Shown here: in pieces, positions 1-9,714 of the stretch
How the letters are laid out: each line of letters starts with the position of its first letter
Numbering within the stretch: position 1 is the first letter of the stretch
Source of the DNA: Alphaproteobacteria bacterium
Lineage (GTDB): Bacteria > Pseudomonadota > Alphaproteobacteria > ATCC43930 > CGMCC-115725
Reading direction: 5' to 3'
DNA length: 64,000 nt
NCBI GenBank assembly: GCA_021325525.1
Contig: JAJPHB010000077.1
Location: 1-64,000 of the forward strand
The notes under the pieces: model-generated
Told to the model about the DNA's origin: nothing
The model's database searches: none
Seen by the model: the letters and a program-made list of their open reading frames with translations, nothing else
Made by a program: the position numbers and the translations under genes

Positions 1-4
1 AAAA

Positions 5-27
5 CCCTCTCCCCTCCGGGGAGAGGG
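5..27. repeat. REP-like palindrome, copy 1
   Basis: A perfect 10-bp stem (CCCTCTCCCC at 5-14, GGGGAGAGGG at 18-27) with a 3-base loop lies 20 bases beyond the stop of the minus-strand thiolase. It belongs to the same family as the stems near 26057, 32556, 38301 and 51537. It may act as a transcript end for the thiolase, but there is no U-run, so that is inference. Confidence 0.75.
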
Positions 28-47
28 GAATGTTCTTTGAGGGACGC

Positions 48-1247
48 TCACATCCGCTCGAAGATCGCGGCGATGCCTTGGCCGACGCCGATGCACATGC
101 TGACGAGGGCGTAGCGGCCGCGGCTGCGCTGGAGCTGGCGGATAGCGGTGAGGGCGAGGCGGGCGCCCGAGGCGCCGAGCGGGTGGCCGATGGCGATGGC
201 GCCGCCATTGGGGTTGACGCGGCTGTCGGCGAAATCGAGGCCGAGCTGCTTCAGGCAGCCGAGGACCTGCGTCGCGAAGGCCTCGTTGATCTCGATCACA
301 TCCATGTCGGAAAGGCCGAGCCTGGCGCGCGCCAGTGCCTTGCGCGACGCCGGTACGGGGCCGAGCCCCATGACCCTGGGCTCGACGCCGGCGATGGCGG
401 CGGCGACGAGGCGCGCCAGCGGCTTGGCGCCCGCCGCCTCGCCAGCCCGGGCGGTGCCGATGATGAGCGCGGCGGCGCCGTCATTGATGCCCGAGGCGTT
501 GCCGGCGGTGACGACGCCCTCGGAGAAGAGCGGCTTCAGCGCGGCGAGGCGTTCGAGGGTGGTGTCGGGGCGCGGGTGCTCGTCGGCAGCGACCACCGTC
601 TCGGCGCCCTTGCGGCCGGCGATCGCGACCGGCGTCAGCTCGCCGTCGTAAAAGCCCTCGGCCTTGGCCTTCGCATAGTTCCGCTGCGAGGCGAGGGCGA
701 AGCGGTCGCTCTCGGCCCGGCCGATGCCGAGGTCGCGGCCGACATTGTCGGCGGTCTGCGGCATCGTGTCCTCGCCGAAGGCCTTGGCGATGCGCGGATT
801 GGGGAAGCGGGCGCCGATGGTCGAATCGAAGATGCGCGCCTCGCGGCCATAGGCGCTCTCGCTTTTGGCCATGACGAAAGGAGCCCGGCTCATGCTCTCG
901 ACGCCGCCGGCGATGAAGAGCTCGCCCTCGCCGCAGCGCGCGGCGCGTCCGGCGTCGATGATTGCGGCGAGGCCGCTGCCGCAGAGGCGGTTGACGGTGA
1001 TGCCGCCGATCGCGGTCGGCAGGCCCGCGAGGAGCGCCGCATGGCGCGCGACATTGCGCGCGTCCTCGCCGGCCTGGTTGGTGCAGCCGACGACCGCGTC
1101 CTCGAAAGCCTCGGGCTTGAAGGGCGAGCGGGCGACGAGCGCCTTCACCACGCCGGCGAGGAGGTCGTCGGGGCGCACCGGCGCCAGGGCTCCGGCATGG
1201 CGGCCGAAGGGCGTGCGCAGCCCAGCGTAAATATACACATCCTGCAT
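48..1247 (-). CDS. Thiolase family acetyl-CoA acyltransferase
   Basis: Degradative thiolase that cleaves a 3-oxoacyl-CoA with CoA, giving acetyl-CoA and a shortened acyl-CoA. The 399-residue product has all family marks: RTPFGR near the N-terminus, the acylated cysteine in NRLCGSG (Cys89), NEAFA, the [10 protein letters not shown] loop (His355) and the second catalytic cysteine in SMCIGVGQG (Cys385). The ATG at 1247 is preferred over an upstream ATG at 1277 because thiolases start just before the RTP motif, and AAGGA lies about 9 bases upstream of it. Overall it looks closest to 3-oxoadipyl-CoA (PcaF-like) thiolases, but the substrate cannot be fixed from sequence. It is divergent from the gamma-glutamyltransferase-like gene and not in an obvious operon; with the acyl-CoA dehydrogenases in this window it fits a beta-oxidation-type role. 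Confidence 0.9.
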   Translation of the reverse strand: MQDVYIYAGLRTPFGRHAGALAPVRPDDLLAGVVKALVARSPFKPEAFEDAVVGCTNQAGEDARNVARHAALLAGLPTAIGGITVNRLCGSGLAAIIDAGRAARCGEGELFIAGGVESMSRAPFVMAKSESAYGREARIFDSTIGARFPNPRIAKAFGEDTMPQTADNVGRDLGIGRAESDRFALASQRNYAKAKAEGFYDGELTPVAIAGRKGAETVVAADEHPRPDTTLERLAALKPLFSEGVVTAGNASGINDGAAALIIGTARAGEAAGAKPLARLVAAAIAGVEPRVMGLGPVPASRKALARARLGLSDMDVIEINEAFATQVLGCLKQLGLDFADSRVNPNGGAIAIGHPLGASGARLALTAIRQLQRSRGRYALVSMCIGVGQGIAAIFERM

Positions 1248-1443
1248 GGCCGCTATCCTTTTCCGGAAGGGGTGCATTCGCGCTCGGCTCGGCGGCGAAG
1301 CTCCGAATCAAAATCGCGTCATTATTGTCTTCCATCAAGTTGACCCGCAAGGCGAGCCGATGCGAGAGTGCGCGGCCAGCGGTCAGTCCAGCGGAAATCC
1401 GGGAGATTCCTCTCCGGGCGCGGCGCTGCAGAGAGGAGTTTCG

Positions 1444-3027
1444 ATGCGCGATTTCTTCGTTCCCGGGCACTCGCCGGCGGTCGCCGAGCATGGCATGGCG
1501 GCGACCTCGCTGCCGCTCGCCAGCCTGACCGCCATCGACGTGCTGCGCGCCGGCGGCAATGCCGTCGATGCGGCGATCGCCGCGGCGGCGCTGCTCTGCG
1601 TCGCCGAGCCGGCGATGACCGGGATCGGCGGCGATTGCTTCGTCCTCTACTCGCCGAAAGGCGGGCGTCCGCTCGCCCTCAACGGCTCCGGCCGGGCGCC
1701 GGCGAAGGCGACGGCGGAGTGGTATCAGGAGCGCGGAATGACGGCGATTCCGCCGACCTCGCCGCATGCGGTCACCGTGCCCGGCGCGATCGATGCCTGG
1801 TTCCGCCTCCACGAGGCGCATGGCAGCAAGGAGATGGCGGAGCTGCTGCGGCCGGCGATCAAGGCGGCGGAAGAGGGATTCCGCGTGACGCCGCGCGTCG
1901 CCTATGACTGGGCGGATCAGCGCGAGCGCCTCGGCCATGATCCCGATGCGGCGGCGCAATACTGGCCGGGAGGGGCGGCGCCGGCCGCCGGCGACCTCTT
2001 CCGCCAGCCGGCTCTCGGCGCCACCCTGCGCCGCATCGCCCGCAAGGGGCCCACAGCCTTCTACGAGGGCGAGATCGCCGCCGAGATCGTCGCCCATCTC
2101 AACGCGCGCGGCGGCCTCCATACGATCGAGGATTTCGCGGCGCAGCGCAGCGAATGGGTCGAGCCGATCTCCGCCGCGTATCGCGGCCACGAGATCGTCG
2201 AATGCCCGCCCAACGGCCAGGGCCTCGCCGCGCTCATCATGCTCCGCATCTTGGCCGGCTACGATCTCGCCGGCGCGCAGTGGAGCGAGGCCGACCGCAT
2301 CCACCTTCTCGCCGAGGCGACAAAGGCCGCCTACCGGCTGCGCGACGATTATATCGGCGATCCTGCGCACCACCCCGTCGATGTCGCGGGGCTCCTCTCC
2401 GAGGCCCGCGCCGAGGCGATCCGCGGCGCCATCCGTCTCGACCGCGCGCTTCCCGATTCGCATTGGTCCGCGGCCGAGCACAAGGACACGACTTATCTCT
2501 GCGTCGTCGATCGCGACCGCAACGCCGTCTCCTTCATCAACTCGCTCTTCAACGCCTTCGGCAGCGGCCTCTATGCGGCGAAATCCGGCGTCCTGCTGCA
2601 CAATCGCGGCATGTGCTTCCGCACGATTTCAGGTCATCCCAATGCGATCGCGCCCGGCAAGCGGCCGATGCACACCATCATCCCGGGCATGGTGATGAAG
2701 GACGGCCGCGCGGCGATGGCTTTCGGCGTCATGGGCGGCCACTACCAGGCGGTCGGGCACGCGCAGATCGTCTCCGAGATGCTGGACCGCGGCCGCGATC
2801 CGCAGGCGGCGGCGAACGCGCCGCGCAGCCACGCGACCGAAGGCGTGCTGCGCCTTGAACGCACGATCCCGGACTCGGTCGCCGCCGATCTCGCGCGCCG
2901 CGGCCACAAGATCGAATGGGCGCCGAAGCCTCTCGGCGGCGGCCAGGTCATCGCCATCGACTGGGAACGCGGCGTCCTCATCGGCGGCACCGAGCCGCGC
3001 AAGGACGGAATCGCGCTCGGCTATTGA
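1444..3027 (+). CDS. Gamma-glutamyltransferase-like Ntn hydrolase
   Basis: Member of the gamma-glutamyltransferase family (527 residues), which self-cleaves to expose an N-terminal threonine and then hydrolyses or transfers gamma-glutamyl groups. The likely cleavage site and nucleophile is the first Thr of KDTTYL (Thr349). [10 protein letters not shown], the GIGGDCF segment and a C-terminal VMGGHYQ segment are family-like. No signal peptide is visible, unlike periplasmic Ggt, so this is probably a cytoplasmic YwrD-like paralogue with an uncertain substrate. The start is set by GAGAGGAG a few bases before the ATG at 1444; the longer open frame overlaps the divergent thiolase. The following SDR starts 38 bases later on the same strand, so the two may be co-transcribed. 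Confidence 0.85.
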   Translation: MRDFFVPGHSPAVAEHGMAATSLPLASLTAIDVLRAGGNAVDAAIAAAALLCVAEPAMTGIGGDCFVLYSPKGGRPLALNGSGRAPAKATAEWYQERGMTAIPPTSPHAVTVPGAIDAWFRLHEAHGSKEMAELLRPAIKAAEEGFRVTPRVAYDWADQRERLGHDPDAAAQYWPGGAAPAAGDLFRQPALGATLRRIARKGPTAFYEGEIAAEIVAHLNARGGLHTIEDFAAQRSEWVEPISAAYRGHEIVECPPNGQGLAALIMLRILAGYDLAGAQWSEADRIHLLAEATKAAYRLRDDYIGDPAHHPVDVAGLLSEARAEAIRGAIRLDRALPDSHWSAAEHKDTTYLCVVDRDRNAVSFINSLFNAFGSGLYAAKSGVLLHNRGMCFRTISGHPNAIAPGKRPMHTIIPGMVMKDGRAAMAFGVMGGHYQAVGHAQIVSEMLDRGRDPQAAANAPRSHATEGVLRLERTIPDSVAADLARRGHKIEWAPKPLGGGQVIAIDWERGVLIGGTEPRKDGIALGY

Positions 3028-3065
3028 GGGGCGAGGCGGCGATTCGGCCGGAGAGAGGGGGCACC

Positions 3066-3824
3066 ATGATCACCGCGGATCTAACCGGCAAGGCCGCGCT
3101 CGTCACCGGCGGCGCCTCGGGCATCGGGCTCGCGATCGTCGAGCTCTTCGCGCGCTGCGGCGCCGCCGTGGCGCTCAATCATCTCGCCGACGACCCGCGA
3201 GGGCCGGCCGAGGTGGCGCGCCTCGTCGCGGCGGGGCATCGCGTCATCGCCGCGCCGGGCGATGTCTCGAAAGCGGGCGAGGCCGAGGCGATGGTCGAGC
3301 GTGCGGTCGCGGCGCTGGGCCGGCTCGACATCCTCGTCAACAATGCCGGGACGCCGGCGACGAGCGCGCCCATCGACTTCAAGGACCTCGCGCAGATGAC
3401 CGAGGCGTTCTGGTCGGCGATCATCGAGACCAACCTTCTCGGCCCCTTCCGCTGCGCCCATGCCGCGGCGCCCGCGCTCAAGGCGGCGAAAGGCGCCATC
3501 GTCTCGACGGCGTCCGTCGCCGGTCTCGGCGCCGTCGGCAGCTCGATCGCCTATGGCGCCAGCAAGGCGGCGCTCATCAACATGACGCGAAACCTCGCGC
3601 GGGCGCTGGCGCCCGAGGTGCGCGTCAACGCCGTGGCGCCGGGCCTCGTCGATTCGCCGTGGACGAAGGCTTGGCCCGAGGAGAAGAAGCGCGGCATCGT
3701 CGAGAAGACACTGATGGCGCGCATGTGCACGCCCGCTGACATCGCCGAGGCGATGCTATTTCTCGCCACCGCCGCGATGGTGACAGGCCAGACGCTCGCG
3801 GTCGATGGCGGGATGAGCTGGTAG
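3066..3824 (+). CDS. SDR family oxidoreductase
   Basis: Classical short-chain dehydrogenase/reductase of 252 residues. It has the Rossmann glycine motif TGGASGIG (residues 14-21), NNAG, a catalytic serine region (TASVAG) and YGASK (Tyr163, Lys167), and ends with the usual GQTLAVDGGMSW. The ATG at 3066 follows GGAGAGAGGGG and is chosen over an upstream frame extension that lacks SDR features. It may form a transcript with the gamma-glutamyltransferase-like gene. It ends only 7 bases from the convergent acyl-CoA dehydrogenase. The substrate is unknown; NAD(H) or NADP(H) use cannot be decided safely, and this looks like a 3-oxoacyl-ACP/CoA reductase-type (FabG-like) enzyme. Confidence 0.88.
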   Translation: MITADLTGKAALVTGGASGIGLAIVELFARCGAAVALNHLADDPRGPAEVARLVAAGHRVIAAPGDVSKAGEAEAMVERAVAALGRLDILVNNAGTPATSAPIDFKDLAQMTEAFWSAIIETNLLGPFRCAHAAAPALKAAKGAIVSTASVAGLGAVGSSIAYGASKAALINMTRNLARALAPEVRVNAVAPGLVDSPWTKAWPEEKKRGIVEKTLMARMCTPADIAEAMLFLATAAMVTGQTLAVDGGMSW

Positions 3825-3831
3825 CGGCGGC

Positions 3832-5622
3832 TCAGAGCCGCTCCAGCGGAAAATCCAGGACCGCGCCGCCGCCGAACACGGCGGGAAGAAGCCCGGCCGT
3901 GCGCGGCAGGATGTGCTCGGCGTAAAAGCGCGCGGTGGCGATCTTGGCGCGGTTGAAATCGGGATCGCCCTTCCGCTGCCGCAGGCGCGCGGCCGCGGCG
4001 AGCGCTGCCTTCGCCATGAGCCAGCCACCCGCCGCGGTGCCGAAGAGTTCGAGATAAGGAACAGCGCCGGCGATGGTCAGCGCCGGATCGGCGGGCCAGC
4101 GCGCGACGATCCACGCCGTGGCTTCAGAGAGCGCATCGAGAGCAGCGCCGAGGCGCGCGCGCATCGCCGGGAAGGCGTCCAGCGCCTCGGCGGCGAGCGC
4201 GCCATCGAGGGCGCGCATCGTCTCGATGAAGCGCCGCGCCGTCTCGCCGCCGTCGCGCATCACCTTGCGGCCGAGAAGGTCGTTCGCCTGGATGCCGTTC
4301 GTCCCTTCATAGATGGGCGTGATGCGAGCGTCGCGCAGGTGCTGCGCCGCGCCCGTCTCCTCGATGAAGCCCATGCCGCCATGGATTTGGATGCCGATCG
4401 AGGCGGTCTCGACGCCGCGATCGGTCGACCAGGCCTTGACGATCGGAATGAGGAGATCGACGAGGCGCTGCTGCTCCTCGCGGGTGGCGGCATCGGGGTG
4501 GTGGCGCGCGCGGTCGATGGCGCCGGCGGCGAAATAGGCCAAAGCGCGCGTCGCCTCGGTCAGCGCCTTCATCATCAGCAGCATGCGGCGGATGTCGGGA
4601 TGATGGAGGATCGGCAGCGCCGCCGTTCCGGCGGCGCCGATCGGCCGGCCCTGAACGCGCTGGCGGGCGAAGCTCGATGCCTGCTGATAGGCGCGCTCGG
4701 CGATGGCGACGCCCTGCAGCCCGACATTGAGGCGCGCGTTGTTCATCATCGTGAACATGTATTCGATGCCGCGATTCTCCTCGCCGACGAGATCGCCGAT
4801 CGCGCCGCCATTGTCGCCATAGGCCATGACGCAGGTCGGGCTCGCATGGATGCCGAGCTTGTGCTCGAGGCTGACGGGCCGAAGATCGTTGCGCTCGCCG
4901 GGGCCGCCATCCTCGCGCGGCAGGAATTTTGGCACGATGAAGAGCGAGATGCCCTTGGTTCCGGGCGGCGCCTCGGGCGTGCGCGCCAGCACCATGTGCA
5001 CGATGTTCTCGGCGAGATCGTGGTCGCCATAGGTGATGAAGATCTTCTGCCCGGTGATGCGGTAGTGGTCGCCCTCGCGCACCGCCCGCGTCGTGAGCGC
5101 GCCCAGATCCGAGCCCGCCTGCGGCTCCGTCAGGTTCATCGTCCCGGTCCACTCGCCGGAGACGAGCTTTTCGAGATAGAGCCGCTGCTGCCGGGGCGAG
5201 CCATGCGCGGCCAGCAGCTCGACGGCGCCGACGGTCAGGATGGGGCAGAGCGCGAAGGAGAGATTGGCCGCGTTCCACATTTCGAGCACGGCGGTCGAGA
5301 GGGCGATCGGCAATCCCTGGCCGCCATGCTCGGGCGCAAAGGGAAGCGCGTTCCACCCGCCCTCGACATAGCGCCGATAGGCTTCGCGAAAGCCGGTCGG
5401 CGTGCGGACGACCCCGTTCTCGAGGCGCGACCGCTCGCGGTCGCCGCTCGCATTCAAGGGCGCCAGCACGTCCCGGGCGAGCTTGCCGGCTTCCTCCAGC
5501 ACGGCGCCGACGAGGTCGGGTGTCGCCTGCTCGCCGCCGGGCAGCCGCGCGATCTCTGGGAGCATGGTGACTTCGTCGAGGACGAAGCGCATCTCGTCGA
5601 TGGGGGCGTCGTAACCTGTCAC
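3832..5622 (-). CDS. Long acyl-CoA dehydrogenase (DmdC-like subfamily)
   Basis: FAD-dependent acyl-CoA dehydrogenase that would make an enoyl-CoA and pass electrons to ETF. At 596 residues it is much longer than ordinary ACADs (about 380) and carries the N-terminal segment and C-terminal extension typical of the DmdC/3-methylmercaptopropionyl-CoA dehydrogenase-like branch. Visible motifs include TGTMNLTEPQAGSDLG (FAD/substrate loop), ITGQKIFIT, and GGMGFIEETGAAQ followed by RITPIYEGTNGIQ near the expected active-site region. Translation starts at GTG 5622 with GGGGAGGAG about 8 bases upstream. The actual acyl-CoA is unknown; the subfamily also covers medium- and long-chain substrates. It lies 27 bases downstream of the FAD-linked dehydrogenase, so the two probably form an operon. 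Confidence 0.9.
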   Translation of the reverse strand: MTGYDAPIDEMRFVLDEVTMLPEIARLPGGEQATPDLVGAVLEEAGKLARDVLAPLNASGDRERSRLENGVVRTPTGFREAYRRYVEGGWNALPFAPEHGGQGLPIALSTAVLEMWNAANLSFALCPILTVGAVELLAAHGSPRQQRLYLEKLVSGEWTGTMNLTEPQAGSDLGALTTRAVREGDHYRITGQKIFITYGDHDLAENIVHMVLARTPEAPPGTKGISLFIVPKFLPREDGGPGERNDLRPVSLEHKLGIHASPTCVMAYGDNGGAIGDLVGEENRGIEYMFTMMNNARLNVGLQGVAIAERAYQQASSFARQRVQGRPIGAAGTAALPILHHPDIRRMLLMMKALTEATRALAYFAAGAIDRARHHPDAATREEQQRLVDLLIPIVKAWSTDRGVETASIGIQIHGGMGFIEETGAAQHLRDARITPIYEGTNGIQANDLLGRKVMRDGGETARRFIETMRALDGALAAEALDAFPAMRARLGAALDALSEATAWIVARWPADPALTIAGAVPYLELFGTAAGGWLMAKAALAAAARLRQRKGDPDFNRAKIATARFYAEHILPRTAGLLPAVFGGGAVLDFPLERL

Positions 5623-5649
5623 AGCGGCTCCTCCCCTCGCTCCCTCGTC

Positions 5650-7083
5650 TCAGCGCGGCTCCGGGATCACCTTGCCGGGATTCATGATCCCGTCGGGATC
5701 GAGAGCGCGCTTCATCTTCCGCATGAGATCGAGCTCGAGCGGCGATTTGTACCGCGCGATCTCGTCGCGCTTCAGGCGGCCGAGCCCGTGCTCGGCGCTG
5801 ATCGAGCCGCCGAGAGCGGCGGCGATGCCGTGGACGATCTCGTTGAATTCGTGCCAGCGGGCGAGGAAGGCCGCGCGGTCGGCGCCGGGCGGCTGGCTCA
5901 GATTGAAATGGATGTTGCCGTCGCCGACATGGCCGAAGGCGACGGGACGGATGCCGGGCAGCCGCGCTTCCGATGCGGCCGTCGCGCGCCGCACGAATTC
6001 GGCGACGCGGCTCACCGGCACCGAGACGTCGTGCTTGATGCTGCCGCCTTCCGGGATCTGGCCTTCGACGACGCCTTCGCGGATGCGCCAGAGGTCTTTC
6101 GCCTGGCCGGCGCTTGCGGCGACGACGCCGTCCTGGACGAGGCCCGCCTCCATCGCCGCGGCGAGGAACTCTTCGAGAGCGGCGCGCAACCCCGAACCGG
6201 GCTGGCTCGATGAGACTTCGAGGAGGGCGTAGAAGGGGTAGGGGCGAGCGATCGGATCGAGGATGCCGGGAACGTGGCGGATGCCGAATTCGAGGCCGAT
6301 GCGCGGGATGAGCTCGAAGGCGGTGAGCTGATCGCCGCTGGCGGCGCGCGCCCGCGAGAAGACCTCCATCACATCGTCGATGCGCTCGAGCGCGATGAAG
6401 GCCGTCTCGATCTCGCGCGGCCGCGGGAACAGCTTCAGGCAGGCCGCCGTGATGATGCCGAGCGTCCCCTCGCCGCCGATGAAGAGCTGCTTCAGATCGT
6501 AGCCGGTATTGTCCTTGCGCAGGCCCCGGAGGCCATCCCAGACCTGCCCGTCGGCGAGGACGACTTCGAGGCCGAGGGCAAGATCGCGGGCATTGCCATA
6601 GCGCAGCACGCCGACGCCGCCGGCATTCGTCGAAAGGTTGCCGCCGATCCGGCAGGAGCCTTCGGCGCCGAGGCTCAAGGGAAAGAGCCGCCCCGCCTCT
6701 TCGGCCGCCTTCTGCAGATCGGCGAGGACGACGCCGGCCTCGGCGGTGACGGTGTAGTTGAGCGGGTCGATGGCGCGGATGCGGTTCATGCGCTGCAGGG
6801 CGAGGACGATGTTGTCGCCGTCTTCGGGCGGGACGCCGCCGCCGACGAGCCCGGTGTTGCCGCCCTGCGGCACGATCGGCAGCTTCGCCGCGGCGCAGAT
6901 CCTGACCACGGCGGCGACCTCCTCGGTCGCGGCGGGCCGCACGACCATGCGCGTCGCGCCGCGATAGAGCCCGCGCTGCTCGACAAGATAGGGCTCGACC
7001 TCGTGGGGATCGGTCGTCCAGCCCTTGGGCCCGACCACCTCCTTGATGCGCGCCAGGACCGCGTCGCGTGCCAATGTCGTCAT
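5650..7083 (-). CDS. FAD-linked 2-hydroxyacid dehydrogenase (GlcD/D2HGDH-like)
   Basis: Flavoprotein of the VAO/PCMH family that oxidises a D-2-hydroxyacid such as D-lactate, glycolate or D-2-hydroxyglutarate to the 2-oxoacid. The 477-residue protein has an N-terminal FAD-binding domain with PQGGNTGLVGGG (about residue 75-90) and GGNLSTNAGG, then a C-terminal FAD-oxidase domain with the metal/substrate histidine segments GHVGDGNIHFN and SAEHGLGRLK. There is no cysteine-rich iron-sulfur domain. The architecture is closest to D-2-hydroxyglutarate dehydrogenases, but the substrate is inference. It starts with ATG at 7083 and precedes the long acyl-CoA dehydrogenase on the same strand. A long inverted repeat separates it from sua5. 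Confidence 0.87.
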   Translation of the reverse strand: MTTLARDAVLARIKEVVGPKGWTTDPHEVEPYLVEQRGLYRGATRMVVRPAATEEVAAVVRICAAAKLPIVPQGGNTGLVGGGVPPEDGDNIVLALQRMNRIRAIDPLNYTVTAEAGVVLADLQKAAEEAGRLFPLSLGAEGSCRIGGNLSTNAGGVGVLRYGNARDLALGLEVVLADGQVWDGLRGLRKDNTGYDLKQLFIGGEGTLGIITAACLKLFPRPREIETAFIALERIDDVMEVFSRARAASGDQLTAFELIPRIGLEFGIRHVPGILDPIARPYPFYALLEVSSSQPGSGLRAALEEFLAAAMEAGLVQDGVVAASAGQAKDLWRIREGVVEGQIPEGGSIKHDVSVPVSRVAEFVRRATAASEARLPGIRPVAFGHVGDGNIHFNLSQPPGADRAAFLARWHEFNEIVHGIAAALGGSISAEHGLGRLKRDEIARYKSPLELDLMRKMKRALDPDGIMNPGKVIPEPR

Positions 7084-7117
7084 TCCATCCCAGCCGGTGC
7101 TGCGTCCTCGGCGCTAA

Positions 7118-7187
7118 TTAACCACCAACGACGCCAAGAACACCAAAGGAATTGAACCCTGGTGTTCTTGGCGTCCTTGGCGGTCAA
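7118..7187. repeat. 28-bp imperfect inverted repeat (ACGCCAAGAACACCA type)
   Basis: Arms at 7118-7145 and 7160-7187 are reverse complements in 25 of 28 positions around a 14-base loop. The arm core reads ACGCCAAGAACACCA. The element starts 5 bases after the sua5 stop and ends about 35 bases before the next gene on the same strand, so it could form an RNA hairpin attenuating read-through. Similar CGCCAAG-rich palindromes occur between genes of many unrelated bacteria (recollection, not checked). No open reading frame is inside. Confidence 0.75.
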
Positions 7188-7191
7188 AGTC

Positions 7192-8154
7192 TTAAGGGCG
7201 CGGCGCGGCGGCGCGGCGCAGGCGGTCGTTGATGGCGCGGCCGAGCCCGCGCTCGGGAATGGGCATCACCGCGATGCCGGAGAAGTCCGGCCGGTCGAGC
7301 GCCCGCAGCGCGGCGAAGAGATTGGCGGCCGCCTCGGCGAGGTCGCCCGAGCGGCTGAGCCAGCGGATCTCCGCGAATCCGGGGGGCGGATCGCCGCCGA
7401 AAGCGAGCACCGCTTCGCCGGGTAGCGCCTCGCCGATTTCGAGCCGGAGCGGCAAATTCGGCGCGTAATGGCTCGCCAGCATTCCCGGCGCGCGCGGCGC
7501 AACGCCGGCTTCCGAACGCGGCTCGTCGATCGGCCCCAACGACGCCGTCAGCGCTTCGACCGTGACGCCGCCCGGACGCAGCAGCAAGGGCCGCTCGCCG
7601 CTCAGATCGAGAACCGTCGATTCGACGCCGATCGCCGCGGCGCCGCCATCGACAATGGCGGCGATGCGGTCGCCGAGCTCGGAGGCGACGTGCTCCGCCG
7701 CGGTCGGGCTGATCCGGCCGGAGCGGTTGGCGCTCGGCGCCGCGATCGGCCGGTCGGCGGCGGCGAGGAGCGCCTGCGCCACCGGATGCGCCGGCACGCG
7801 CAGCGCCACCGTGTCGAGGCCGGCGCTGGCAAGGAGCGAGATCGGGCAATCGGCGCGGCGCCTCAGGACGAGCGTCAGCGGACCCGGCCAGAAGCGCCGG
7901 GCAACGCCGCGGCTGCGCTCGTCGAGCAGGGCGAGATCGGCTGCCGCCTCCGGCGCGGCGAGATGGCTGATGAGGGGGTTGAAGCGCGGCCGGCCCTTTG
8001 CCGCGAAGATCGCGGCGACGGCCCGGTCGTTTGTGGCGTCGCCGCCGAGGCCGTAAACGGTCTCGGTCGGAAAGGCGATGACCTCGCCGCGGCGCAACAG
8101 CCGCGCCGCTTCGGCGATATCGGCGGAGCTAGAGGAGAGGGCGCGGGCGGGCAC
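7192..8154 (-). CDS. L-threonylcarbamoyladenylate synthase (Sua5 type)
   Basis: Makes threonylcarbamoyl-AMP from threonine, bicarbonate and ATP for the t6A37 modification of ANN-decoding tRNAs. The 320-residue protein has the YrdC core (about residues 10-190) with GEVIAFPTETVYGLGGDA, KGRPRFNPL, WPGPLTLVL, APSANRSGRISPT and the VESTVLD/LLRPGG segment, then a separate C-terminal Sua5 domain, so it is the long Sua5 form and not short TsaC/YrdC. The start is GTG 8154. It diverges from parA across about 127 bases where I see no confident promoter. A housekeeping gene; its neighbours do not share its pathway. Confidence 0.94.
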   Translation of the reverse strand: MPARALSSSSADIAEAARLLRRGEVIAFPTETVYGLGGDATNDRAVAAIFAAKGRPRFNPLISHLAAPEAAADLALLDERSRGVARRFWPGPLTLVLRRRADCPISLLASAGLDTVALRVPAHPVAQALLAAADRPIAAPSANRSGRISPTAAEHVASELGDRIAAIVDGGAAAIGVESTVLDLSGERPLLLRPGGVTVEALTASLGPIDEPRSEAGVAPRAPGMLASHYAPNLPLRLEIGEALPGEAVLAFGGDPPPGFAEIRWLSRSGDLAEAAANLFAALRALDRPDFSGIAVMPIPERGLGRAINDRLRRAAAPRP

Positions 8155-8281
8155 TCGTCGGGTTCCGGGAAAGCGTCGCCACGACTATATCACTGCGCTG
8201 CGGCACCGTCGCCGCTTGCGGGTTGCAAGCGTGTCCGGCACACTCTTGTGCAGCGCAATATCGCGCAGGGGGGCCGCGAGC

Positions 8282-8920
8282 ATGGCCGGACGCGTCATCA
8301 CCATCGCGCAACAGAAGGGCGGTGCGGGCAAGACGACGCTGGCGGCGCATCTCGCCGTCGCCTGGGCGGGGGACGGCAAGCGCGTCGCCCTCGTCGACAT
8401 CGACCCGCAGGCGAGCCTTGCCGCCTGGCATGCGCTGCGCGAAGCCCGCTTCGGGCGGAACGGCACCGGGCTCGACTTCGCCGCCGTCTCGGGCTGGCGC
8501 GTCGGGACGGAGATCGCGCGCCGCGCCCGCGACCACGACATCGTTCTTGTCGACAGCCCGCCTCATGCCGAGACCGAGGCCCGCCTCGTCGTGCGCGCGG
8601 CCAACCTCCTCCTCGTTCCGGTGCAGCCCTCGCCCATGGATTTGTGGGCGACGCGGCCCACCCTCGATTTGGCGCGGCAGGAGAAGACGCGGGCGCTCCT
8701 CGTCCTCAATCGCGTGCCCTCGCGCGCCAATCTCGCCGAGGCGATGGCGGCGAAGCTGGACGAGTTCGGCGCCGCGGTCGCCGCGTCGCGAATCGGCAAC
8801 CGCGTCGCCCTCGCGAGCGCCATGGCCGATGGCCGCGGCATCACCGAGGCGGCGCCGGGCGGGAGAGCGGCCGAGGAGGTGCGCGCCGTCGCGGCCGAGA
8901 TTCTAGCGCAGCTCCGGTGA
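8282..8920 (+). CDS. Orphan ParA-family ATPase
   Basis: Deviant-Walker ATPase of the ParA/MinD family, 212 residues. It has QQKGGAGKTT (deviant Walker A with the signature lysine), VDIDPQ (switch I-like A' motif) and VDSPPHAE (Walker B). No parB, centromere-like repeat or plasmid replication gene is nearby, so it is not evidently a plasmid partition system; family members position chromosomes, chemotaxis arrays or other cargo. The ATG at 8282 is chosen because the motif starts right after it, while the longer frame has no homology-like content. Its 3' end overlaps the convergent cysQ by 18 bases. Confidence 0.85.
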   Translation: MAGRVITIAQQKGGAGKTTLAAHLAVAWAGDGKRVALVDIDPQASLAAWHALREARFGRNGTGLDFAAVSGWRVGTEIARRARDHDIVLVDSPPHAETEARLVVRAANLLLVPVQPSPMDLWATRPTLDLARQEKTRALLVLNRVPSRANLAEAMAAKLDEFGAAVAASRIGNRVALASAMADGRGITEAAPGGRAAEEVRAVAAEILAQLR

Positions 8921-9706
8921 CCCCGGCCGGCGCGGCGGCAATCCGCGCGCAATGAAGCCGGGATTGCGGAACCCCGGCTTGCCGTAGCGCAGCGCCGCGC
9001 CGTCCTCGGTCGTCACCGTGCCGCCCGCCGCGGCGAGGATGGCGTGGCCGGCGGCCGTGTCCCATTCCATCGTCGGGCCGAAGCGCGGATAGAGGTCGGC
9101 CTCCCCGGCGGCGACCAGGCAGAATTTGACCGAGCTGCCGCAGACGCGCATCTCGGCGACGGGATGGTCGCGGGTGAAGGCGGCGAGCGCGTCGTTGCGC
9201 TCGTGCGAGCGGCTGTGGACGAGAACGGCGCCGGCGTCCGGCTGGGGTCGCGCCGCGATCGGCTCCGCGGGTCCGAGGGCGCGGCGGCGCGTGGCGGTGC
9301 CGGAGCCGCGCGCGGCGTAGAGGACATCCTGCACCGGGACCTGGACGACGCCGAGGATCGGCGCGCCGTTCTCGATGAGGGCGATGTTGACCGTGAACTC
9401 GCCGTTGCGGCCGACGAATTCCTTGGTGCCGTCGAGCGGATCGACGAGCCAGAAGCGCGGCGGCGCCGTGGCGGGCAAGCCATGCGTCGCCGCCTCCTCC
9501 TCGGCGATAATGGGAATGTCCGGGGCGTGGCGGCGCAGCGCCGCGAGGATCAGCGCCTCGGAGCGCTGGTCCGCCAGCGTCACCGGCGAGGCGTCGTCCT
9601 TGCGGCGGATGGCGAAATCCGACGCGTAGATCTCCATGATCGCCACGGCGGCCCGCCGCGCCGCATCGGAGGCGATCGCGAGGAGCCTCTCCAGCTCGCC
9701 TGCCAC
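8903..9706 (-). CDS. cysQ: 3'(2'),5'-bisphosphate nucleotidase CysQ
   Basis: Inositol-monophosphatase-fold phosphatase that hydrolyses 3'-phosphoadenosine 5'-phosphate (PAP) to AMP, removing an inhibitory by-product of sulfate assimilation. Motifs are [30 protein letters not shown] (metal-binding DPLDGT plus the CysQ-typical KEF) and [14 protein letters not shown]. The most likely start is GTG 9706 (267 residues, a usual CysQ length), 8 bases after the stop of the upstream molybdenum hydroxylase; the longer frame only reads antisense into that gene. The two genes are therefore tightly linked, although no shared function is evident. Confidence 0.87.
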   Translation of the reverse strand: MAGELERLLAIASDAARRAAVAIMEIYASDFAIRRKDDASPVTLADQRSEALILAALRRHAPDIPIIAEEEAATHGLPATAPPRFWLVDPLDGTKEFVGRNGEFTVNIALIENGAPILGVVQVPVQDVLYAARGSGTATRRRALGPAEPIAARPQPDAGAVLVHSRSHERNDALAAFTRDHPVAEMRVCGSSVKFCLVAAGEADLYPRFGPTMEWDTAAGHAILAAAGGTVTTEDGAALRYGKPGFRNPGFIARGLPPRRPGSPELR

Positions 9707-9714
9707 GCCGGCCG

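Noticed and set aside
481-2601. 706-codon minus-strand frame across thiolase and gamma-glutamyltransferase
   Set aside because: Overlaps two well-supported genes and shows no recognisable domain.
3913-6213. 766-codon plus-strand frame opposite the acyl-CoA dehydrogenase
   Set aside because: Same antisense artefact; it crosses the boundary of two real minus-strand genes.
8282-8920. Plasmid partition locus
   Set aside because: ParA stands alone, with housekeeping sua5 and cysQ as neighbours and no parB, repeats or replication gene.
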